This document shows positions 27,338 to 34,823 of a stretch of 64,000 nt of DNA, one piece after another; position 1 is the first letter of the stretch; each line of letters opens with the position of its first letter. A model generated the notes under the pieces. That model saw only the letters and a list, made by a program, of their open reading frames with translations. It did no database searches and was not told the origin of the DNA. The position numbers and the translations under genes were made by a program. Source of the DNA: Endoryza sp044226045 (lineage in GTDB: Bacteria > Bacteroidota > Bacteroidia > Chitinophagales > Chitinophagaceae); the NCBI GenBank assembly GCA_044226045.1, contig JBGAHR010000016.1, forward strand, positions 15,489 through 79,488. Direction: 5' to 3'.

Positions 27338-28174
27338 TTAGTCAATATTATAAAAGTACGCCGCATTTTGTCCAAATACTTTTTCTCTGTCCTCCACTTT
27401 GTAGTTTTCCATATACTTTTCAAGGAGGCTCTTCCATTGTACATACATACCGCTTAGAAGCATCACCGGCCAATCGCTGCCAAATACCAGTCGGTCGGTA
27501 CCAAACTCTTTAAACACCACGTCAAGGTAAGGATAAAAATCAGCCGTAGTCCATTCGTTCCAGTATGCCTCGGTAAAAAGACCTGAAAGTTTACAATAGA
27601 TATTAGGATGAGCAGCCAGGTCGTGTATTCCTTTAGCCCAGTCATCGATCGATTTGTTTTTGATTCCTGGTTTACCACAATGATCCAGGATCAGTTTTTG
27701 ATCGGGCAGCCGGTCGGCAAAAGCCACGGCATCTTTGATCTGGTGGCGATAGATCAGTATATCGTAGGTATAATCAAATTCCTGTAATGAGGCGACTCCG
27801 TTAATGAACGCGTCTTTCAACAGGAAGCCTGCCGGTTCCGATTGTGCCACATGACGCCAGCCTTTGATCACCGGAAACTGTTTAAAGTATTCCAGTTGAG
27901 CGGAGAGGTTGTCGGCCTGTAAATCGACCCATCCTACTACTCCTTTTATGATATGATGCGTTTTGGAAAGTTCTACCAGGAACCGGGTTTCCACTTCACT
28001 TTGATCTGCCTGCACCGCAATGACGCCATCAATCTCATTTCTTTTCAGCGTTAAAGAGAGGTGTTCGGGAAGATAATCCTCTTTCAATAGTTTCATGTCG
28101 TCGGTAATCCAGGTGTCGCGTTTTTTGTTGTACTGCCAGAAATGAACGTGCGAATCAATTTTTCCGTTAAACAT
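27338..28174 (-). CDS. Amidohydrolase family 2, probable L-fuconolactonase
   Basis: A 278-residue TIM-barrel hydrolase. KIDSHVHFW at the N-terminus gives the H-x-H metal or substrate motif, and LILDHCGKPG near residue 168 and LVFGSDWPVMLLSG near 240 supply the later His and Asp. This is the family 2 pattern seen in L-fucono-1,5-lactonases and related lactonases. It would open the lactone made by the fucose dehydrogenase encoded just downstream. I use the ATG at 28174 because conserved sequence begins right after it; an ATG 13 codons upstream is also in frame. It is 64 bp from the mutarotase gene. Confidence 0.83.
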   Translation of the reverse strand: MFNGKIDSHVHFWQYNKKRDTWITDDMKLLKEDYLPEHLSLTLKRNEIDGVIAVQADQSEVETRFLVELSKTHHIIKGVVGWVDLQADNLSAQLEYFKQFPVIKGWRHVAQSEPAGFLLKDAFINGVASLQEFDYTYDILIYRHQIKDAVAFADRLPDQKLILDHCGKPGIKNKSIDDWAKGIHDLAAHPNIYCKLSGLFTEAYWNEWTTADFYPYLDVVFKEFGTDRLVFGSDWPVMLLSGMYVQWKSLLEKYMENYKVEDREKVFGQNAAYFYNID

Positions 28175-28237
28175 ATTCAACTGTTTTAACTGGTTAATAA
28201 TAGTAACCGTCATGCAGAAATAACGCCAAAGGAAAAA

Positions 28238-28570
28238 TCAGGCAACTTCAAATATCTTATCCATCACCACCCATTTTTCACCCGGCTTCGCCCAGGGAAG
28301 TGATTGTTGAAAAGTCCACATCAATTCTTCCCAGGCCTGCACTTTCGAATTGGAAGCATCCATGGCCGCCTTCCGGCTGAAGCTGAAATCATCACTGGTT
28401 TCAATGATCATAAACAGCCGGTTTCCCGTTCGATAGATCTGCATGTTTTCGATTCCGGAGTCTTTGATGCTTTTGATGATTTCCGGCCACACTTTGGTAT
28501 GATATTTCTCATATTCGGCAATCAATGCCGGATCATCAACCAGGTCAAGAGCAAGACAATGGCGCTTCAT
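28238..28570 (-). CDS. Rhamnose/fucose-type sugar mutarotase (RhaM-like, DUF718)
   Basis: A small protein of 110 residues with the RhaM fold pattern: KRHCLALDLVDDPALIAEY, then EYEKYHTKVWPEIIKSIKD with the conserved His and Trp, GNRLFMIIET near the middle, and a C-terminal WVVMDKIFEV. Family members interconvert the anomers of a 6-deoxy sugar. In this operon, with fucose dehydrogenase and fuconolactonase, L-fucose is the likely substrate although the family is named for rhamnose. It lies 92 bp downstream of the hydrolase gene. Confidence 0.85.
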   Translation of the reverse strand: MKRHCLALDLVDDPALIAEYEKYHTKVWPEIIKSIKDSGIENMQIYRTGNRLFMIIETSDDFSFSRKAAMDASNSKVQAWEELMWTFQQSLPWAKPGEKWVVMDKIFEVA

Positions 28571-28662
28571 TTGGCAAGTTTTGTTATTGTAGAGAGTGTA
28601 TCCGTTAACCGACGGTTAAACAGGAATTCATTTGGATTACCTATGATAAAATTTGAGAATGT

Positions 28663-29520
28663 CTATACGAATGCTCTTGCTGTTTGCCGGCTGCTTCCCA
28701 AACCATCAATACCCAGTTCCACCACATCTCCCGGTTTAAGGTAAACCGGTTCAGGCTTCTGCCCCAGTCCCACTCCGGCAGGTGTGCCTGTGCTGATGAT
28801 GTCTCCGGGCAACAGTGTCATAAACTGGCTTACATACGATACCAGGAACGGAACTTTAAAAACCAGGTTCTTTGTATTTCCATCCTGCATCATTTTTCCG
28901 TTTACCGTCAACCACAGCCGCAATTGATTTACGTCGCTGATCTCCTCTTTGGTTGCCAGGAAAGGTCCCAGGGGCGCGAAGCTGTCGCAACTCTTTCCCT
29001 TCACCCACTGTCCGCTTCTTTCCAGTTGAAATTCTCTTTCACTGTAATCATTGTGCAAACAATAACCTGCCACATACTCCATAGCCTCCTTTTCGTCCAC
29101 ATAGCTTGCCTTCTTGCCAATGACTACAGCCAGCTCAACTTCCCAATCCGTTTTACGGGAGTGACGGGGAATTACCAGGTCGTCGTTCGGACCGCAGATC
29201 GCAGTGGTTGCTTTGAAGAATACCACCGGCTCAGCCGGCAATTGCATATTACTTTCGGAAGCGTGATCAGAGTAATTCAATCCGATGCAAATAATCTTCG
29301 AAGGCTTTTTTACCGGCGCTCCCAATCGTGTGCCCTTGGGTACCTGCGGACAGGCAGATTGATGTTGTTTCAACCAGTCCGCCAGTCTGTCGAGACCATT
29401 GCCGGCAAAAAAATCCTCTGTATAATCTTCCCCGAAAGCGGATACATCCAGCCATTCGCCAGAAGCCGTTTCTATGCCCGGCTTCTCCAGGGAGTCCATT
29501 CCAAACCTGATCAGTTTCAT
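28663..29520 (-). CDS. Fumarylacetoacetate hydrolase family protein, probable 2,4-diketo-3-deoxy-L-fuconate hydrolase
   Basis: A 285-residue FAH-family enzyme. The core domain carries ICIGLNYSDHASESN near residue 75, EPVVFFKATTAICGPND near 95, the metal ligands within DWEVELAVVIGKKA near 120 and NDYSEREFQ near 145, and a closing ISTGTPAGVGLG. In the non-phosphorylative fucose route this family cuts the 2,4-diketo acid to pyruvate and lactate. It is the first gene of the operon; a palindromic operator and a TAAATTTG -7 box lie directly upstream. The start ATG at 29520 gives the usual family N-terminus KLIRFG. Confidence 0.85.
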   Translation of the reverse strand: MKLIRFGMDSLEKPGIETASGEWLDVSAFGEDYTEDFFAGNGLDRLADWLKQHQSACPQVPKGTRLGAPVKKPSKIICIGLNYSDHASESNMQLPAEPVVFFKATTAICGPNDDLVIPRHSRKTDWEVELAVVIGKKASYVDEKEAMEYVAGYCLHNDYSEREFQLERSGQWVKGKSCDSFAPLGPFLATKEEISDVNQLRLWLTVNGKMMQDGNTKNLVFKVPFLVSYVSQFMTLLPGDIISTGTPAGVGLGQKPEPVYLKPGDVVELGIDGLGSSRQTARAFV

Positions 29521-29549
29521 GTGCAGTTAATTAGGAGACTAAGCTAAGC

Positions 29550-29592
29550 AATTTGAGATCGATTGAGTTAATCAACCGATTGTTCAAATTTA
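29550..29592 (-). promoter_or_regulatory. Palindromic operator overlapping the fucose operon promoter
   Basis: Plus-strand ATCGATTGA-gttaa-TCAACCGAT at 29558-29580 is a 9-bp-arm palindrome with one mismatch pair. It is flanked by an outer pair, AATTTGA at 29550-29556 and TCAAATT at 29584-29590. On the minus strand a -7 box TAAATTTG (29585-29592) overlaps the outer arm, 65 bp before the start codon. This is the layout of a repressor site that blocks the promoter. No regulator gene is present beside the operon. Confidence 0.65.
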
Positions 29593-29713
29593 TTGATTTG
29601 TGATTTGACGTGAAAATGAAGACAATTTATTCTTTCCCCCTGTTTAAAAACCCTGTAAAAAAGCGAAAGTGACCCGTTAAAAAATAACAAACTCTGTAAC
29701 CTTTGTACTTGAA

Positions 29714-29735
29714 AAAAAGCCGGGCCTCGGTTTTT
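29714..29735 (+). terminator. A/T-flanked hairpin in the leader of the SDH-type protease gene
   Basis: aaaaagccg, loop ggcct, then cggttttt makes a short stem with a bulged g and flanking A and T tracts. It lies just after a poor promoter-like TAACCTTTG (29697-29705) and 79 bp before the start codon. It might attenuate expression or be a leftover boundary terminator. The remainder of this 293-bp gap is AT-rich, and I see no gene in it. Confidence 0.35.
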
Positions 29736-29813
29736 AATGGTTCCGGTTTCAAAGTGTTTGAATTTACCAGGCAATAATCAAAAAAATTCAGGTCTTTCCT
29801 TTTATATAATTTT

Positions 29814-30689
29814 ATGAATTCGAGTGTTCACGCTGCAATTAGAAAATTGCTTAGAGAGAAATTGCTGAGTATTGAAGAAAAGACAGGGGCAGATGTGATC
29901 TCATATACAGGCCCAATTCTTGATGGCAATGAAGGCGATATACTTAATATTATTGAGGATCTGACAAATGATAAAAAAAGAAGGAAAGATAAATTAGTAA
30001 TAATTCTTACTACTACTGGAGGCAGTGCTTTTGCTGTAGAGCGATATGTAAATATCATTAGGAGTCATTACAAAATTGTGGACTTTATTATACCAGATTA
30101 TGCATATAGTGCGGGTACAATTTTTTGCATGAGCGGAGATAACATAATAATGGATTACTCATCTGTATTGGGTCCGATTGATCCACAAGTACAAAACAAG
30201 CAAGGCAAATGGGTTGCCGCCTTAGGATATTTAGACAAAGTAAATGAGGCTATTGAAAAGTCAAAGGCAGGAACCCTTTCTCAGGCAGAATTTCTTATGA
30301 TTAGAGACTTGGATCTGGCAGAATTAAGAAGTTATGAACAGGCAAAAGAATTGACTATTGAATTGTTGAAAAATTGGCTGGTTAAATATAAATTCAAAAA
30401 CTGGGAAATACATAATACCAACCCGGTTTTAAGGGGAAAGCCTGTTACGATCCATGAAAAAGAACAAAGAGCAGCTGACATTGCCAATCAACTAAATAAT
30501 AACAGCACCTGGAAATCTCATGGAAGACCAATAAACATACAAACACTGGGTAATATGGGATTAAAAATTGAAGATCTTGCAACTTATCATAACGTTCGAA
30601 CTACAGTACGAGACTATTATAAATTGCTCTCAGACTATGTCATCACCAACAACTTTACTATTTTTGTTCAAACAAGAAACCTTACCTGA
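29814..30689 (+). CDS. SDH-type Clp-fold serine protease-like protein
   Basis: A 291-residue protein of the ClpP/crotonase-like fold, closest to the SDH (serine dehydrogenase proteinase, PF01972-like) group. Visible elements are LVIILTTTGGSAFAVERYV near residues 61-79, which forms the oxyanion-loop region, and DYAYSAGTIFCMSGDNI near 100-116, which carries the probable nucleophilic Ser in SAG, followed by SSVLGPIDPQV. There is no signal peptide or membrane segment, so it should be cytoplasmic, unlike SppA. The gene is markedly AT-rich compared with its neighbours and is followed 2 bp later by a small gene. It looks like a horizontally acquired pair, but no function can be assigned. Confidence 0.75.
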   Translation: MNSSVHAAIRKLLREKLLSIEEKTGADVISYTGPILDGNEGDILNIIEDLTNDKKRRKDKLVIILTTTGGSAFAVERYVNIIRSHYKIVDFIIPDYAYSAGTIFCMSGDNIIMDYSSVLGPIDPQVQNKQGKWVAALGYLDKVNEAIEKSKAGTLSQAEFLMIRDLDLAELRSYEQAKELTIELLKNWLVKYKFKNWEIHNTNPVLRGKPVTIHEKEQRAADIANQLNNNSTWKSHGRPINIQTLGNMGLKIEDLATYHNVRTTVRDYYKLLSDYVITNNFTIFVQTRNLT

Positions 30690-30691
30690 AA

Positions 30692-30895
30692 ATGGAATCA
30701 TCTTCTGAAAATATTAACACCCGATTGAATGCAATCCTGTTGGTTGAAAAGGCCAAATATGATAATTGTGACAGCATTGTAAAGGCAGATCAACTTTATA
30801 AAATGCTACTTGAGTCCGGTCTAATCGAAAAAAAAGGCTATAATCTTAGAGGCATAGAGGATGTTCACTTATTCCGACCCTCTATTAATAGGTGA
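30692..30895 (+). CDS. Small unknown protein downstream of the SDH-type protease
   Basis: A 67-residue protein with no recognised domain, rich in Asn, Lys and Glu. It contains the segment LVEKAKYDNCDSIVKADQLY and ends GIEDVHLFRPSINR. It starts 2 bp after the protease stop codon and has the same AT-rich composition, so the two are very probably co-transcribed. It could be a substrate, an adaptor or an inhibitor of the protease; nothing in the sequence decides between these. Confidence 0.6.
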   Translation: MESSSENINTRLNAILLVEKAKYDNCDSIVKADQLYKMLLESGLIEKKGYNLRGIEDVHLFRPSINR

Positions 30896-31275
30896 ATAGG
30901 TATTTGCAACGGAAGAACCGATGCACGCAACAGACTATAACAGATAGGCATTGCTGAGTACCTGATGGAAATTATGTGTGACTTTCAGGTGTTTGGCCTA
31001 TACATGAATCAATGTGAACCTTTTTTGCTATCCTCAACAAATCAGGATTAGCCAAAAAAACACGATTTAGCTAATCCCTATTTTACCATTAAACATATTA
31101 GAAAACGCGCAATTCAACTTAGTTTTGAAGGCCGCGGATTTGAGCTAAACTCAACTAATTCCAATACACTACACCCGAATCCTTATGGCATTGCGTTGTT
31201 TTGTTCGGTCAATACGACATTAATTCGCACTATTCCTAACTCACAAATTCACTAACGGGCATTAGTTTTTTCGAT
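30896..31275. other. AT-rich noncoding stretch with an inverted repeat
   Basis: About 380 bp without a convincing gene. An 8-bp inverted repeat, GGATTAGC at 31045-31052 and GCTAATCC at 31070-31077, encloses 17 bases and could be an operator or a weak hairpin. No B12-riboswitch-like elements were recognised, although the next gene encodes a B12 enzyme. Confidence 0.6.
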
Positions 31276-31283
31276 TACCTTTG
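31276..31283 (+). promoter_or_regulatory. -7 box TACCTTTG of icmF
   Basis: TACCTTTG matches TAnnTTTG and lies 25 bp before the chosen ATG at 31308. An in-frame TTG at 31281 falls inside this box, so it cannot be the translation start. Confidence 0.6.
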
Positions 31284-31307
31284 CGGGGTTCAGAAACAAA
31301 CAAGCTC

Positions 31308-34300
31308 ATGAGTTATAAACCCGTTCACAAAGTAAGAATTGTGACGGCGGCCAGCCTGTTCGACGGTCACGACGCCGCTATCAATATTATGCGCCGAATT
31401 ATGCAAAGCCAGGGCGCGGAAATTATACATCTCGGACACAATCGCTCGGTAGCAGAAATTGTAGAATGTGCCATTGAAGAAGATGCACAGGGCATCGCTG
31501 TGACAAGTTACCAGGGTGGACATGTGGAATTTTTCAAATACATGAAAGACCTGCTGGAAGAAAATGGCTGCGGCCATATCAAAATATTCGGCGGTGGGGG
31601 CGGTACCATACTGCCCGATGAAATTGCGGAACTGCACCAATATGGTATCACCCGGATCTACTCACCCGACGATGGTCGTCAGATGGGCCTGGAAGGGATG
31701 ATCGAAGATGTCATCCGCCAATGTGATTTTTCAGTCAATGGCAACGGCGTCTATTCCAAAAAAATGACACTGGGCGAAACAAAAGATGTCCGCAAAATTG
31801 CACGGCTGATCAGCAATGCAGAAAACGGCCAGGCCACCGAAACAATCGGCAAACCTGCTCAAAAAATACCGGTACTGGGAATTACAGGCACCGGCGGAGC
31901 AGGCAAAAGCAGTGTAACCGATGAAATAGTCAGACGTTACCTCACAGGTTTCCCCGATAAAACAATCGCTGTCATCAGCGTGGACCCTTCCAAGAAAAAA
32001 ACGGGAGGGGCATTATTGGGCGACCGGATTCGAATGAATTCGATTCATCATCCCCGCGCCTACATGCGTAGCCTGGCTACCCGCGAAAGCGATAAGGCCC
32101 TGAGCGAACATGTACAGGAAGCAATAGATATTTGTAGAAATGAAGGGTATGATTTTATCATTCTCGAAAGCGCCGGCGTGGGCCAGTCCGATGCAAGCAT
32201 ACTCGACTATTGCGATGTGAGTCTCTATGTAATGACTCCGGAATATGGAGCGGCTTCCCAGCTGGAAAAAATCAACATGCTCGACTATGCGGATGTAATC
32301 GCCATCAACAAGTTCGACAAAGCAGGTGCCCTCGATGCACTGAGCGATGTAAAAAAACAATACAAACGCAACCACAAACTGTTTTCAGCTAAAGACGATG
32401 AGCTTCCGGTAATCGGAACCATCGCCTCCCAGTTCAATGACGCCGGCATCAATGAACTATTTGAAAAAATCATTACTGCCGTCGAAAAAAAGACTTCGAT
32501 AAAATTCGGAACGATCGAACACCAGGTACATAAAGACACTGTTAGTAAATCGCTGATCATTCCACCCGCCCGGGTTCGTTACCTGAGCGAAATCGCCGAT
32601 ACGATCAGGAATTATAACAATGAAGTAAAAGAACAATCGGACCTGGCTAGCAAAGCCTACCAGTTACAGGGTTCCCTGCAACTGTTGAAAGAAAATAAAG
32701 CTGCCGGCAATGAACAAATCATCCGGCAACTGGAAAACCTGCTGAACAGTTATTTGGAAAAACTAAATCCTGTTTCCCGTAAACTCATCCAGAACTGGCC
32801 GGAAAAACAAAAAGCCTACCAGGCGGACTACTACGAATATGCCGTGAGAGATAAAACCATTCGTCAGCCCATGTTCAGCATGAGCCTGAGTGGAACCCGG
32901 ATACCAAAAGTGATCCTGCCAAAGTATAAAGACTGGGGAGATCTGCTTACCTGGCAGGCACAGGAAAACGTCCCTGGCCATTTTCCTTTTACAGCAGGTG
33001 TTTTTCCCTTGAAAAGAGAAGGAGAAGATCCAACCCGTATGTTCGCGGGCGAAGGCGGACCGGAACGGACCAACCGAAGATTTCACTATGTAAGCCTGGA
33101 TCAACCGGCAAAACGTTTGTCAACCGCCTTCGATTCGGTGACCTTATATGGAGAAGATCCGGCGCACAGACCCGACATCTATGGAAAAGTGGGCAATAGT
33201 GGCGTAAGCGTAGCCACCGTGGATGACGCCAAAAAACTATACAGCGGTTTCGACCTTTGCGATCCGAAAACATCGGTTAGCATGACCATTAACGGCCCCG
33301 CTCCCATCCTGCTGGCCTTTTTCATGAATGCGGCAATTGATCAGCAGATCGAAAAACACATACTGCAACAACAAGGTGAAAAAACAGTAGAAGAGGCATT
33401 TGCCCGTAAATTCAAAACGGGTGATCGACCTGTATACAATAACACCTCCTCTCCAGGTCAGCTCCCGGATGGCAATAACGGACTCGGCCTGCGATTGCTG
33501 GGCATGAGCGGAGATGAAATAGTATCGCCGGAAGTCTATGCACAACTCCGCCAATATGCACTCTCACAAGTGAGAGGAACAGTACAGGCAGATATTCTCA
33601 AGGAAGATCAGGCACAAAACACCTGCATTTTCTCTACGGAGTTTGCGTTGAAACTGATGGGAGATGTGCAGGAATATTTTATCCGGAACAATGTGAGAAA
33701 TTTCTATTCCGTATCCATCAGCGGTTATCATATTGCCGAAGCCGGTGCCAATCCTATTTCACAACTGGCCTTTACCCTGGCCAATGGCTTCACTTATGTT
33801 GAATACTATCTAAGCCGCGGAATGAATATCGACGATTTCGCTCCCAACCTGAGCTTTTTCTTCAGCAATGGAATGGATCCTGAATACAGCGTAATTGGTC
33901 GCGTAGCCCGTCGTATATGGTCGAAGGCTATGAAGCATAAGTACAAAGCCAACAAGCGTAGCCAGATGCTGAAATATCATATTCAAACCTCCGGTCGCAG
34001 CCTTCATGCGCAGGAGATCGACTTCAATGATATCCGGACAACGCTCCAGGCATTGTATGCCATTTACGATAATTGCAATTCCCTTCACACCAACGCCTAC
34101 GACGAAGCGATCACTACGCCAACAGAAGAAAGTGTTCGCCGGGCAATGGCTATACAGTTAATCATCAACCGTGAACTGGGTACCGCCAAAAACGAAAACC
34201 CCAACCAGGGATCTTTCCTGATCGAAGAACTGACCGACCTGGTGGAAGAGGCGGTGATGAATGAATTCAACAGGATCACCGAACGGGGCGGCGTACTCGG

Positions 34301-34673
34301 GGCAATGGAAAGAATGTATCAACGAAACAAGATACAGGAGGAGAGCCTGCATTACGAACACCTCAAACATACCGGCGAATTACCTATTGTAGGGGTTAAT
34401 ACATTCCTCAACAAAAAAGGTAGTCCTACCGTGATTCCCGGAGAAGTGATCAGAAGTACAACCGAAGAAAAAGAACAACAGATCAGCAATCTGAAAGCAT
34501 TTCACCATCGGAACGCGGATAGAGCTGCCCAGGCGCTGAAAAAATTGCAGCAGGTGGCCGTCAGCAATGGTAACATCTTCGAAGAACTCATGGAAACAGT
34601 TAAATACTGTTCACTGGGGCAGATCACGCATGCGCTATATGAAGTGGGCGGCCAGTACAGGAGAAATATGTAA
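31308..34673 (+). CDS. icmF: Fused isobutyryl-CoA mutase IcmF
   Basis: A 1121-residue fusion in the IcmF order. An N-terminal B12-binding domain (SLFDGHDAAINIMRRIM, with the base-off His, then GGGGGTILPDEI) spans about residues 1-140. A MeaB-like GTPase chaperone with P-loop GTGGAGKSS near residue 194 and AINKFDKAGA near 330 follows. The large mutase domain from about 550 to the end includes SMTINGPAPILLAFFM and SISGYHIAEAGANP. The enzyme interconverts isobutyryl-CoA and n-butyryl-CoA, and some members act on pivalyl-CoA. The motif after DGHDAA has Ala where many B12 proteins have Gly. No metabolic partner genes are adjacent. Confidence 0.93.
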   Translation: MSYKPVHKVRIVTAASLFDGHDAAINIMRRIMQSQGAEIIHLGHNRSVAEIVECAIEEDAQGIAVTSYQGGHVEFFKYMKDLLEENGCGHIKIFGGGGGTILPDEIAELHQYGITRIYSPDDGRQMGLEGMIEDVIRQCDFSVNGNGVYSKKMTLGETKDVRKIARLISNAENGQATETIGKPAQKIPVLGITGTGGAGKSSVTDEIVRRYLTGFPDKTIAVISVDPSKKKTGGALLGDRIRMNSIHHPRAYMRSLATRESDKALSEHVQEAIDICRNEGYDFIILESAGVGQSDASILDYCDVSLYVMTPEYGAASQLEKINMLDYADVIAINKFDKAGALDALSDVKKQYKRNHKLFSAKDDELPVIGTIASQFNDAGINELFEKIITAVEKKTSIKFGTIEHQVHKDTVSKSLIIPPARVRYLSEIADTIRNYNNEVKEQSDLASKAYQLQGSLQLLKENKAAGNEQIIRQLENLLNSYLEKLNPVSRKLIQNWPEKQKAYQADYYEYAVRDKTIRQPMFSMSLSGTRIPKVILPKYKDWGDLLTWQAQENVPGHFPFTAGVFPLKREGEDPTRMFAGEGGPERTNRRFHYVSLDQPAKRLSTAFDSVTLYGEDPAHRPDIYGKVGNSGVSVATVDDAKKLYSGFDLCDPKTSVSMTINGPAPILLAFFMNAAIDQQIEKHILQQQGEKTVEEAFARKFKTGDRPVYNNTSSPGQLPDGNNGLGLRLLGMSGDEIVSPEVYAQLRQYALSQVRGTVQADILKEDQAQNTCIFSTEFALKLMGDVQEYFIRNNVRNFYSVSISGYHIAEAGANPISQLAFTLANGFTYVEYYLSRGMNIDDFAPNLSFFFSNGMDPEYSVIGRVARRIWSKAMKHKYKANKRSQMLKYHIQTSGRSLHAQEIDFNDIRTTLQALYAIYDNCNSLHTNAYDEAITTPTEESVRRAMAIQLIINRELGTAKNENPNQGSFLIEELTDLVEEAVMNEFNRITERGGVLGAMERMYQRNKIQEESLHYEHLKHTGELPIVGVNTFLNKKGSPTVIPGEVIRSTTEEKEQQISNLKAFHHRNADRAAQALKKLQQVAVSNGNIFEELMETVKYCSLGQITHALYEVGGQYRRNM

Positions 34674-34823
34674 TCCAGGTTTGATCGGATCAACCAGAAT
34701 CCGGGTTCGCTGGCAGCCAATCATCAACTAACACTCATTAGGGTATGATGTGTTAATTTTACATGAAGTGAAGCGGTTCGCCGCTGAATGATTGCCGGCC
34801 AATTATTGAACCAAACTTATTGA

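Noticed and set aside
28238..28570. Rhamnose pathway assignment for the mutarotase
   Set aside because: The family name is RhaM, but the neighbouring dehydrogenase, lactonase and hydrolase fit L-fucose better, and no rhamnose isomerase or kinase is near.
28684..29547. A 287-codon open frame on the plus strand opposite the FAH-family gene
   Set aside because: The opposite strand has a full FAH domain and operon context; this frame has none.
30692..30895. Toxin-antitoxin reading of the SDH-type protease and its small partner
   Set aside because: No toxin or antitoxin motif and no DNA-binding motif is visible. The order and size alone are not enough.
30896..31307. Possible cobalamin riboswitch before icmF
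   Set aside because: I looked for B12-box-like elements and saw none; only a short inverted repeat and a -7 box are present.
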